Assembly: GCA_030674185.1 (NCBI GenBank)
Contig: JAPXFY010000031.1
Location: forward strand, 42,514,949 to 42,578,948
Source of the DNA: Monoplex corrugatus
Lineage: Eukaryota > Mollusca > Gastropoda > Littorinimorpha > Ranellidae
Reading direction: 5' to 3'
Length of the DNA: 64,000 nt
Shown here: positions 35,700 to 48,200 of the stretch, piece by piece
Layout of the letters: every line of letters begins with the position of its first letter
Position numbering within the stretch: the stretch's first letter is position 1
Notes under the pieces: model-generated
What the model was told of the DNA's origin: nothing
What the model saw: only the letters and a program-made list of their open reading frames with translations
Database searches by the model: none
Made by a program: the position numbers and the translations under genes

Positions 35700-37440
35700 A
35701 ATAAAAGCAATGGAAAATTATAGAGAGCAGATCATATACAATTATATATTATAACAATGTGATTCCTCTCCGAGCGGAGACAGGCTGCAGAGGGGGGTTG
35801 AGTGAGGTTAGGATTTTATGCAGAGGAGAAAAGGTGAGTTTTGAGAGCGGACTTGAAGGAGACAAAAGTAGGTTTGCTAACTTGCCATGTGGCAGTTTCG
35901 TTTCCAACAACAGTTTGTTTTTATATTATCGATTTTTTCATTGAGATGGCAAAGCATATCAGTGGGGATGAAGCGATCCAGTGAGTCTGGTAATGGGTGA
36001 TGAACTATGACAGCGATGAAAACGACAAATCTGTTGAAGATATTGTCACTCTGAGTGATGAACGTGATAGCGGCAGTCGAAGACAATGCTTTTCCATGTT
36101 CACATCGACCAGTAGATCGAATATTGTGACAACCAGTTAAGGTGGATATGGCTTATCACTGCAGATGCCGTGTGTAAATGAACGATATTCATAAACAAAT
36201 TATTTTACAGCAATGTCTATGAAAAAATAGTGGAAATATGACTTGGGCATTTACAAACTACATACTAAGATTTGAATGGAATCTATGACTTGGTACTAAA
36301 ATTTGAATGGAATCTATGACTTGGTGTAAAAGTTATTGACATTCTAGATGACTTAGTCATATTTTGCACACCTGGGCAGGGGGAGGAAACCCTGGCTGCA
36401 CACTTGGGATAGAGTGTGTTAACATACCATCCAAGTACATGCCCCTACATCTACCAGCTCAGAAGAAATGATGGAACTATTTTGCATTGACCTACAAACA
36501 GTAAAAGACAAAAAAACAAAAAACAACCCCCCCCCCCCCCCCCCCAACAACAAGCATTTTAAAAAAACGCACAAAGAAATGTGTATGATCATGAGCAATC
36601 TAAATGCAAAGGTCAGGTAAAGTTTTAAGACAGACACAATAATGCATGCACCTAACCAGAGGTCACTACAGTCATTCACATTCTTGTGATCAGCGTCACA
36701 TGGTGATATCATGTGTAGTCTCCATCTTTAGTTGATCATCTGTAAAAAGTGTACTACATGTAAATAAATTGAAGAACATGCAGTTTTAAAACAGAGGATC
36801 AAATTCTAGTGAAGTTTTGCATCAAAGGAGATGGACAGGAACACAGTCATTATTGCTTTGACTTGTTTGTATGTTTAGCTTTTCAAACTTTAGCGACATC
36901 TTAGTCGTGAATTATAGGTAAAACTGAATACGTATGTCAAATAACGTGGGTTTGAAAATGTATAGCGACACACATGATATGGAATGAGCCAATGTATTTT
37001 TGGCTCTCAGGAAATGTAATCTGCTGTAAGTAATATTAGATATTTTGGATCAGCTTCTGTACATACATGCATATTTTAATGTACTAAGCATTTATATTCA
37101 GGTTTGATTTTTTTGTAAACCATTAGGTGAACATTGGGTGGAATGGTATTATACACCAGGGATTATGTGTATAAATGTATTGCTATGTATGCTTAATTTT
37201 TTTTCCAGGTTTTTTGTTTTTGTTTTGTTTTTCGTCTTGTTTGTTTGATTGCTAGGGTCGGCGAGTTGTTGTGTGTGTTTTAAGAGGGTTATACTTATTG
37301 CCCTGATATGGATGTGTGTAGCTGGGGTTTAAACATTAATAATGATACCCCAGTAATAATAACATGCACTTTGGTTCCAGTGTCTGATTGACACTGACTT
37401 ACACAGGTGCCAAGAGAGAAGGTCAAATACTGAGGATTGT
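35700..37440. other. No gene seen; poly-C run
   Basis: A 17-18-base C run lies at 36527-36545. A frame near 35946-36120 (MAKHISGDEAI, then DSDENDKSVEDI) faintly recalls a piggyBac transposase N-terminus but contains a stop. A TTAA at about 36420 has no partner end. Confidence 0.35.
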
Positions 37441-37446
37441 TTGTAC

Positions 37447-37637
37447 TTAACCCTTTGACCCCGTACCCTGTCTACCAGCATCCTGCATTGTCAGACATGC
37501 TAACAAAGCAAAAACGTAATCCTTTGATTCCTTCACTCTGTCAGCCTGCTTCCTGCAGGAAGCTGGTGGATAGGATGAGGGAGGCAAAGGGTTAAACATT
37601 TGCAGTAGGTGGATAGGTGTGGGAGGCAAAGGGTTAA
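37447..37637. mobile_element. TTAA MITE with piggyBac-like ends
   Basis: TTAA-CCCTTTGACCCC opens at 37447. GGAGGCAAAGGG-TTAA occurs twice at the other side, ending at 37595 and at 37637. The ends resemble those of the piggyBac at 20883 (CCCTTTGCCTACC). The interior has a perfect 16-bp palindrome, GCTTCCTGCAGGAAGC, near 37548-37563. No coding capacity. Confidence 0.7.
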
Positions 37638-37797
37638 GGTGAGGAACAGGTAGACATCATGCAAATGAAGTGCAGTGCATGAAGAAGAAGGGTTATCAAG
37701 CCGAAAAGCATCGCAAATAATGGAATCAAGATGACACTGTTAAACCTCATCATCCAAAAGCCAGAGGGAAGCATTTGTCAGAGGGTCTCTGTTTAAT

Positions 37798-37992
37798 TTA
37801 ACCTTTTGACTCCCGCATCCTGTCCACCAGCATCCGGCATTGTCAATCGCGTGAGCAGAGCAAAAACTTAGCCATTTGGTTCCCTCACCCTATCCACCAG
37901 CATCCTGCAGGAAGCTGATAGATAGGGTGAAGGAATCAAAGGGTTAAGTTTTTGCTGGTGATGGATAGGATGCAGGAGTCAAAGGGTTTTAA
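37798..37992. mobile_element. TTAA MITE, second copy
   Basis: TTAA-CCTTTTGACTCCCGCATCC opens at 37798, and GGATGCAGGAGTCAAAGGG followed by TTTTAA closes at 37992. The terminal repeats pair over at least 18 bp with few mismatches. The inner CAGCATCCTGCAGGAAGCTG palindrome is shared with the copy at 37447. It ends about 60 bp upstream of a zinc-finger-gene exon. Confidence 0.7.
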
Positions 37993-38049
37993 GTACATGT
38001 GATTGCAACATGTTACAGTACAGCAAGCACTGTTCTTATCTGGTTTTAG

Positions 38050-38150
38050 GCACTTTGATCAAATGGCATCGTGTGAACAGCCGACAATGTCTGTGGTGAA
38101 GGTGGAGATTGAAGTTGCTGAAAGTCCAGGCCCAGAAATGATGGAACAGG
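38050..38150 (+). CDS. Zinc-finger gene exon with start codon
   Basis: The acceptor is TCTGGTTTTAG|G at 38049, the ATG is at 38063 and the donor is GAACAGG|GTGAGT at 38151. It has 88 coding nt ending in phase 1. Because the ATG follows an acceptor, an upstream non-coding exon is expected. Confidence 0.65.
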
Positions 38151-41100
38151 GTGAGTTTTCATGTTCTCTTTCTCACTTCTGTAAGTAAAATCCAGCCTGT
38201 GTTTATTTTTGTTCCCTTATTGAAGATTTTGTTTATAGAGGCCTACTTATTCTCTCTCTTACTAAGCCTAGATGTAGCCTGTCATTGTGTGCTTTTTAAA
38301 AGTTCCATCGTGAAGAAGTACCATGGTGTATACCATGTGATGAGTCACTCAGCATCACACACCCTTTTATTGAATTGTTTTAACTTGTTTGAAGTGAGGC
38401 ATAAGCACTATACAGCAGACTCCTTAAATTAAAGAACCTCTTCAGAGATGTACCTCCAGACTGATGTGAGATATAACAGGTAGAAAGAAACTCTAGGGAG
38501 AGCTAGACAACAGAAGGTCTTCAGAGAAGTAACCCCCTTTAGACAAGTGTTTCGGCCCTGAATTCCTTACACTCTCGGGGGGCCGGGCCACATCCAGGTC
38601 ATGACTCCTGGATGCCCTTCTGCTGTTGTCTATTTTTTTTTTTTTCCCACGCCGGGGATCGAACCTGGGCGATTCTGCGCTTCAGAACTGCGGTACGCGG
38701 TTTTACCAATGTGCTAACGGGGCACACATCATCTGTAGGGAATTTAATCCTTATGAAGTTCACTTTTTTGGTTCCTCCTTGCCCAGATCCAGCTTGAGCT
38801 CCTTTCTGCTGCCTCTGCCATCGCTTTAAGGGCTCTAGTCCTCTTCTTCCCAGAAATGGCGAGTTGTTTCATGAGATCATAAGCGGAGGTGCCCACAAAC
38901 CCTCTTGCCCCGACCTCTATGGCGAAGATTTTGACCCGCAGACCTGCTTTCTTCAGGGTGCTGGCAAGACCGGCGTATTTTTCGGTCTTGTAGATATGTG
39001 CTTCTTCCATTCTGCTTTCGTATGGCACAGTGAGTTCTATCAGAATCACTTGTTTCGAGGAGTCAGAGTGGAGAGCGATGTCTGGTCTCATGCCTGTCTT
39101 GCTGATGACATCTGGGTAATTTCTCCACTCTGGGAGGTCTGCTGTACACTCCCAGTCGACTGCTCCATCCAGAAGACCCTTTGGCAATGTGCTGGTTGTC
39201 ATAGCCCTTTCGGGCCAGACCTGTTTCCCTCCTGCTTTGTAGAACGTTGTCATAGCAATTGGTGCGTTTGGGGTCATGGTTTTTTCGCTAACCACTCTGT
39301 GATCACTTTCAGAACTTGGTTGTGCCTCCATGTATACCTTCCTTGGGCTAGCGCTACTTTGCAAGAGCTTAGGACATGTTCCACTGTTTGTTTCTTCTGA
39401 CAGAGCGGACATGCTGGGTCGTCTGATTTCCCCCATTTCACTAAGTTTGCATTCGAGGGGAGCAGGTCATATACAGATCTGAGGAGGAAGCTTATCCTTA
39501 GAGGAGCCATGTGCCACATATCGTTCCAGCTAAGACTTCTTTGGAGTGCACTGTCCCATGTTGTCCATTGCCCCTGTTGACCTTGCTGGACTGCCTTCTG
39601 CACTCTTTTGACATCTTCTTCTTCCTTCAACTCCTGTATGATCATGTCTCTTTTTTCCTTCCCTTTGGCTTTGGACCACCACTGCATTTTTGTTGCTCCC
39701 AGTCCCTGTCTGTTGGTTTGCGTGTGTCCAATTATTTCTTTGATGCTGAGGTTTCTCTTGGCATTGTTTACAGCCTCTTGGACTTTCCACTTTCTGCCAG
39801 TTCTCAGCTTTGGATGAACTGCTCTCACGATATTGTCCTCCGATTCCTCCAGCATGCTCAACAGTCTTGCTTTTCCAACTTTGTATTCCTCCACTATGGA
39901 TTTCAGAGGTAGCTTCAGCATTGCAGACTCCTTAGAGAACCTCTTTGGAGAGGTACCTTCAGATGCAATTTTCAGTCTTTTACAAGAGATCAAAAGATAC
40001 CAAGTTGTATGATTATATGCATGGAAGAGATTTTCAAAGGCATTTTAGACTTGAAAGTTGTGAACTTGGTTGTCTTTTATTCAAATTAAACAATATGAAC
40101 TTGAAATTCTTGTCTTGTGTTTTTGTTTCTTTAAGAAATTAATGACGTGTTGATAAGAAATTAAACTAAAATCAAGACTATTAACAATACAAACATAATA
40201 AAAATCATGCAACTGAAAAAAGAATGACTATAGAAAGAAAAAACAGAACGGAACAGAAAAAAAAGTATTGTTAAACTGATTCTTGACAGGACAAGAAAAT
40301 AATGATTAATTGATAAATATATAATACAGTGAATACAGAAACCTTCCTAGCATGGAGAAAAAACCCTCTTTGTGGTAGCATTGACAGTGGGTTATAGCTG
40401 ATGATTTCATCAGGATGCAGTGGGATGGCACTAAACAAGATCACGGAATGTGATGTTTTAAGTTAATGAAAATGAAATAAAACAAAATACATTTTTTTAA
40501 ATGCCATTAGGGAATGTGATGTTTTTGGTTAAAATGGAGTAAAGCAAAGCGAAATTCTTAAAATGCTACCAGGAATGTGAGAGCAACAAGCCATTGACAA
40601 TTGTCTGTGTGTTACAGATAGTTGTACCACGTCTGAGTGGCGTGAGAACAGTTTGGGGACAGCTCATACGCATGAAACAGACACAGGCTTCCCTTTGGAT
40701 GATAATGTCAAGTTTGAACCAGTGGAAGAAACAGACATGTATGAAGACATCAAGACTGAACCAGTCCACCAGAATATAAACACTGACGCAATTACATCCC
40801 ACACCAGCCGTGATGTCCGCTCTAAAAAAGTGACAGGCACAGTGGCGACTGCAACATATAGTACTGTCAGGTCTGGATCTGTCTCAAGTGTGGATGAAGA
40901 TGAGAACAAGCGACCAGGTGATGAACAGGTATGTAAAACTAGTGTCATTTTTAGTATAATCAGCTCAGTGTCCATTCATCAATCGTTGAAAATGTATCAC
41001 ACTGTTGACAGAGAAGCCTGTGGAAAATGTTGTCTCTGCTTGTGGCAAGCATACTAAGGACATAGTCAACTCAAACTGGCAGTCTGTTGTACTTGTTAAA

Positions 41101-41544
41101 TACTTAAAGTGACACTGAAGAATTCATTCTGTAACGGTAAAGTGATATTAATGTGAATCACTGAATGTAGTTAACTGGTGCAGAGTCAGTTGGTTAAACA
41201 TGGGACTTGGCAGTCAGAAGTTTCTGGGTTTCGTTCACATAGATACCTTGCCTTGGTGTGTAAAGGATGGGCATTTTCCCACTTACCAGATCAACATATT
41301 TACAGAGCTGCCAGCGCCTAAACCCTGTATATAAGCAGAATATCAAACATGCATGCTGAAATTGTGTAAGTCATGTCAGAGTTTGCTGGTTTATAGAAAC
41401 ATGAAACCCAGCATGCATGCCCACCATGCATGTACGCACGCACATGCGCATGTGCATGAGCATGTGCATGCGCGCACACATGCACGCACACACGCACACA
41501 CGCACGCACACACGCACGCATGCATGCATGCACACACACACACA

Positions 41545-41635
<91 letters not shown>

Positions 41636-42210
41636 GATTGTCAAGTCAGTGGAAATATCAGTGTGAGAGGTAAGGCTGATGTAAATTGATTGTTGCTTTT
41701 CCCTTGATACTGGGTCAGTTTTTAAGCTACCTTCACAGAATTCAAATGGATTGTTGCTTTTCCCTTGATGATTAAGTCAGTTTTTAAGTCTTTCCTGATG
41801 GCCAGTGCGCACCGCGACAAGTTCCCAGCTACCGAGCTGTTGGCGTTTGTTTTCTTCCTTGCTGACGCACCATTTTAACTATTTTTTAAAATTTTATTTT
41901 ACAGCTATTAAAGAATGACTGATGGTGAAGTATTTGATATTACCAGAAAGCTCAAAACGTGATCTTTGCAGGCATACTATTTTCACATAAGAATTTCCAA
42001 CACTTATACACACTGTTTCAACAAGAACAACGTAGGCCAGAGAGTATAAACCAGACACATGCTCACGTTCTAGTAGTAACTGTACTGTGCTGTACTGAAG
42101 TCTAGAGAAACCTTTGAAACCTCTCTGTCTCTCTCTCTCCCTCTCTCTCTCTCTCTCTTCCTCTTTCTCTCTCTCTCTTTCTCACACATACACACACGCA
42201 TACACACGCA

Positions 42211-42265
<55 letters not shown>

Positions 42266-45200
42266 CACAAACACGCACGCACAGAAAGAGAGAGAGAGAG
42301 AGAAAGAAAGAAAGAGCAGTCAAGATGGTAAGGTTTTTAATAACTCGTGAATTCCCATGCCCAGTTCCTAGCAGTAGCAGATAGTATATCAAGGAAGACC
42401 GTGCAGACCTAACATATGGCATTGGAATTTCCTGGTCAGGGGGTCACTTTATTCTGTTATCAATCAGAGCATCAAGTGTAACGCTACACCAACTAAACAG
42501 ACTCTGTCCCTTAGCTAAAACCTTCTGCCAAACAGTACTGGTAGTTGTTACCAATAGTCTTTAGGGTGAAAGCTGCCAGAATTTGTCAAAACTTGACCGG
42601 CACTATATGGCCGGTGCGTCTGTAGGGAACTGACGCCTTACTGGCACCAGGGGTACGGTGTGGTAGGAAGGAACTTCTTTTGGCACTGGCTCCCGGTGGC
42701 CGGTTCGTCATGAAAAGGTTAAGCTACCCTCACAGAATTCAAATGGATTGTTGCTTTTCACTTGATAACTGAGTCAGTTTTTAAGCTACCCTCATAGAAT
42801 TTGATTACTTTAGCAAAGTATTGCCCCATATCTCTGTATATTGCCCCATATCTCTATCAAAATTGTTTGTGTTTATAAATAAAGGAGTTAATAAACAACA
42901 AAACTCCTTAGTAAGGTATTGCTCCATATCTCTATCAAAAATTGTTTGTTAGTTTGTGTCTATAAATAAAGGAGTTAATGAACAACAAAACTCCTTAGTA
43001 AGGTATTGCTCTATATCTCTATCAAAAATTGTTTGTTTGTGTCTGTAAATAAAGGAGTTAATGAACAACAAAACTTTTAGTAATGTATTGCCCCATATCT
43101 GTATCAAAAATTGTTAGTTTGTGTCTATAAATAAAGGAGTTGATGAACAACAAAACTCCTTAGTAAGGTATTGCCCCATATCTCTATCAAAAATTGTTTG
43201 TTTGTGTCTATAAATAAAGGAGTTAATAAACAACAAAACTCCTTAGTAAGGTATTGCCCCATATCTCTATCAAAAATTGTTTGTTTGTGTCTATAAATAA
43301 AGGAGGTAATGAACAACAAAACTCCTTAGTAAGGTATTGCTCCATATCTCTATCAAAAATTGTTTGTTAGTTTGTGTCTATAAATAAAGGAGTTAATGAA
43401 CAACAAAACTCCTTAGTAAGGTATTGCCCCATATCTCTATCAAGAATTGTTTGTTTGTGTCTATAAATAAAGGAGTTAATAAACAACAAAACTCCCAGTG
43501 TGTCATGGGTTGGAGCAGACCCGTTCTATCAAAAGAAGAAACCTTGAGCGCCGAACGTCATGGGTGTGAAGCAACCCCTACATTCTAAAGAAGCAGAATC
43601 TAAACCTGTGTGTGCTAGACGCCGTGAGTGTACACATGGCATCCCCCCTCTCAAATGCATGCCAACATTTGCCAGACATCCTGGAACGGAACACAAATCT
43701 TGAGGGGAACAAAGTCATCAGATGTTTTTTATACACAAATCTTGAGGGGAACAAAGTCATCAAATGTTTTATACACAAATCTTGAGGGGAACAAAGTCAT
43801 CAAATGTTTTATACTGTACACAAATCTTGAGGGGAACAAAGTCATCAAATGTTTTATACTGTACACAAATCTTGAGGGGAACAATGTCATCAAACATTTT
43901 TATACTGTACACAATTCTTGAAGGGAACAAAGTCATCAAATGTTTTATACACAAATCTTGAGGGGAACAAAGTCATCAAATGTTTTATACACAAATCTTG
44001 AGGGGAACAAAGTCATCAGATGTTTTATACACAAATTTTGAGGGGAACAAAGTCATCAAATGTTTTATACACAAACATTGAGGGGAGCAAAGTCATCAAG
44101 ACAGAGATAATGATTTGTTGGGAGCGGTTTGTCCAGGTGCCATGAAGCAAAATATGCTGCCAACAACACTTGCTTTTGATCCTTACAATGAGCAGAGGGT
44201 GGTAAGGGTCATGTTCATCTGAAATCATTTTCTGCAGTTGCTGTCCTTCCTCCGATTTGATGACATGGTGACTCCTAGTCCTACTCGACAGGTTTGCTTC
44301 CTTCTTTCTGTCTGTCCACTGAGATAGATAAGCCAGAGGTACTGACCTTCACCTTTCCCATCCCGCTGTTAGGCTGACTGACCGAGTGAGTTGTTGCCAG
44401 TGTGCTTTGTGCCTGTTGGGCGGTACTGCTGGAGGCTGTAAATATTGCGTTTTCACCTGTCTTTGATATCATGTAGTGCCTGTTTTCCCCTTATCTTTGC
44501 CTTGTGATTTAGTATATTGTAAAGCTCTGCATGCACATTACAAGTGGCATGTAGATTTATGTCACAGTCCGTCTGTTCAGACCATTTGAAAGACTCTTTC
44601 TGGATGGAGCTTTGTTAACATATAGCATCTGAGATGCTTTTATTTACTTTTTTTTTTGGATGCACATGTTTAATGATGATATACTATTACATTAGATATG
44701 GTGTCATTATAATTTTGTGCATATTGATTTCGCTGGCAGTCTAACTGACAAGACTTTTGGATCAGCCCTTGTATCAGCTTCTTGTTAGAGATTAGTTGGT
44801 TAGTTGGTGGTCACTGTTGTTCATTCTTACAGCATGACAGCAGCTTTTAAAAGTTCTGGTTCATGCCTGTGGTTTCATTAGTACGATAGGATAGTGGGCA
44901 AAATCCTGCTATGTACTGGGTGGGTAGTTGCATATGTACTTCTTGAATTTAACATGTAAACTAGTAAGGCATCGTAATGGACAGGGACAAATCGAAAGCA
45001 GTTAAGGGATACTGGGCTGTGTCCGACAGAATCTTGCTGGTCAAATTGGGAGGCAGACCATTTGATATCAGCATCATTCAGGTGTATGCACCAACATCCA
45101 CAAGAACTCAGGAAGACATCGACAACTTCTACATAGTATTAGAGATGGCCAAGGCCCAATGTAAATCACAAGAAGTTATAGTAATAATGGGAGATTTTAA

Positions 45201-48200
45201 TGCTAAAGTGGGAAAGAATAAGGTGGATGATATAGTTGGACCTCATGGCCTTGGTACACAAAATGAAAGGGGAGGGAAACTTGTAGAATGAGCACAGATG
45301 AATGAGTTCATAGTAGGAAACACCTGGTTTGAGCAGCCTAATAGAAGAAAATGGACTTGGATGAGTCCAGGAGATAATACCAAAAATCAGATTGACTACG
45401 TCCTGATTAATAAAAGATTTAGAAACTCTTTACTATCAGCAAAAACACTACCAGGTGCTGACTGCAACAGTGACCACAATCCTGTATTGGGAAGATTTAG
45501 GCTGAAATTAAGGAAAAGGAAACAGACCAAAAGCAACATCAAACTAAATCTTGGATTCTTAAAGACAAATGAAGTGATATGTAAAAAATTTAATGTACAT
45601 GTTCAAAACAAATTCAGTGCTCTGGAAGACATTGGTGACAGTGAAGAACAGTGGACAGAGTTGAGAAATCGATAAATGAAGCTTGTGAAGAAATCCCTGA
45701 AGTAGATAGAAAAGCAAAAAAGAACTGGATGACAAAAGAAATTTTAGGCTTGATGGAGGAATGGAGGAAGGCAAAGAGAAACAAAGAGATATACAGGAAG
45801 ATAAACAAAGAAATCAGGAATAGGTGCAATGAAGCTAAGGAAGCTTGGCTGAAAACAAAATGCAAAGAAATAGAAGACCGACACAAAGCGGATCCTCAGG
45901 GTATGTACAGACGAATTGAAGAAATTGTCCACAGGAAAAATACATGCACATCAACTGGTTGCTTAAAATCGAAAGATGGTATGCTTCTCATGGAAAAAGA
46001 CAAAATATTAGACAGATGGGGAGAGTACATTAAAAAGAACTTTTTGAAGATGACAGAAATGAAGAACACATTATAAGAAAGAACTTTGAAGGACCACCCA
46101 TAATGAAAGATGAAGTTAGAGCAGCATTGAAAAAGGTGAAACCAGGAGAAGCCCGAGGACCAGACAACGTTACTACAGAGATGATTGAAGCCCTGGAGGA
46201 ATTTGGTATAGAAGAAATAACAGTCCTCCTAAATGAAATTTACGACTCTGGAAAAATCCCCAAAGATATGTCAAAATCAATTTTCATTGCACTTCCAAAG
46301 AAGACAGGCTATAGAATGCGAACTCCATTGCACATGCACAATCAGTTTGATGAGTCATGTAACCAAGATCCTATTAAGAATAATCATGATGAGGACAAGG
46401 AATAGAATCAAAAGAGAAATAGCAGATGAACAGTGTGGATTTGTGGAAGGGAAAAGAACTATTAATACCATATACATCCTAAGAACTTTCAAAGGGAGGT
46501 CAGTCGAGATGAACAAGGATTTATATTTATGCTTTGCTGATTATACCAAGGCTGGAGCTCTGAAAAGCTATAATCCAATTAATGACAGATTTCTCACTGT
46601 CAAAATAAATACTAAATATGCTGTTTTGAACATAGTTCAAGCCTATGCTCCAACATCCACTAGCTCAGAAGAAGAAATAGAAAATTTTTGCAATGACCTC
46701 CAAACTATCAGAGACAAAATCCCCAAAAAGGAAATATGCATTGTGATGGGTGACTTCAACACTAAAGTTGGAGAGGGGGCTGACACAGAATGTGGAATAG
46801 GACCATATGGTTTAGGAGAACGAAATGAGAGAGGTGACATGCTGGCTCTGTTTTGTCAGGCAAATGAGATGAACATCACAAATACTTTCTTCCAACAACC
46901 ACTGCGCAGAAGATACACATGGATCTCTCCAGGAGACAGGTGTCGTAATCAGATTGATTATATTATCATTGACAGATCCTGGAAATCAACTGTCCTCAAT
47001 GCAAAAACAAAGCCTGGAACAGACTGTGACACGGATCACATTCTTGTGACAACCAAATTAAGAATGAAAATATTGAAGAAGCCTAAAACCAAATCGACGC
47101 CAAAGTTCGACAAATCAAAATTAGAAAACCCTGAGCTGGCGTTAGAATTTAGTATAGAAACAAGTAATCGTTTATTAAAGTTACTTGAAGTTTGGGATGA
47201 AAATGACTCATATCCTGATGAAATCTGGACAGACATAAAAAACACACTGACCAAAATCTCTGAAGAAAAACTAGGAAAAGAAAAGAAAAGGAAAAAAGCT
47301 AAGCCCTACATAAGTCAGGAAGTGATAGATCTGGCAGAAAAGAAAAGTCAAGCTCGAAAGCAGGGAGAGCGGGAAAAATACTCAGCACTGAAAAGGGAAA
47401 TAAAAAGTAAAGTCAGAAGAGACAAAGCAAATTGGCTGGCACAAGAATGCAGTAAAATCAATGAACACAACGAAAACAGGAAGTCGAGGGAGCTCTTCAA
47501 ACAAATAAAAAAAGTGAAAAAAATAAATTTCAAAGCAACAAACCAATGCATCAACAACAAGGATGGTCACACACTGACTGAACCAGATGATGTCTTGGAT
47601 AGGTGGAACGAATATGGCACATCACTTTTTGGCAAGCCTGACAGCCATGAAAATAATTTAGAGCCAAATTTGGAATTGACCCCTGGAGATATGGAACCTG
47701 AACCTCTGCTCAGCGAAGTTGAATCTGCCATTAAAGATCTAAAATGCAGAAAGTCTCCTGGTCTTGACAATATTCCTGGAGAGTTGTTGAAACACTCAGG
47801 TGATGGTGGACTCAAAGTAATGCATCACTTATGCTGCAAGATATGGAAGACTTGTCAATGGCCTACAGACTGGAAGCTCCAAGAATTTGTCATGTTACAT
47901 AAGAGTGGAAATGTCAAAGACTGCAACAATATATAGAACAATTGCACTGATCAGTCATGCCAGTAAAATACTGCTGATAATAATTTTAAACAGGTTAAAG
48001 CCAAAAGTAGAGGAAGAGCTATCCGACTGTCAGGCAGGCTATAGGAAAAACAGGGGAACAGTAGATATGCTGTTTGTACTCCAGATATTGATAGAAAAGA
48101 TTAGAAACACAGACCAAGAGATGTTCATCGTTTTCATTGACTACAGCAAAGCGTTTGATAGCGTGATTCACCAAAGTCTTTTCCACTTCATGATCAAAAT

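Noticed and set aside
35340..36422. A piggyBac element between two TTAA sites
   Set aside because: The sequences next to the two TTAA sites are not inverted repeats of each other, and the internal frame is too weak.
38646..38730. Functional tRNA gene
   Set aside because: The acceptor and T stems have mismatches and an A-rich tail follows. It fits a retroposed or SINE-type sequence.
38864..39400. 178-codon plus-strand frame
   Set aside because: It is the antisense of the restriction-like endonuclease part of the LINE, which shows the conserved motifs on the minus strand.
43628..43961. Small proteins over the 40-bp array
   Set aside because: Frames exist on both strands and repeat with the DNA unit, so they are artefacts of the array.
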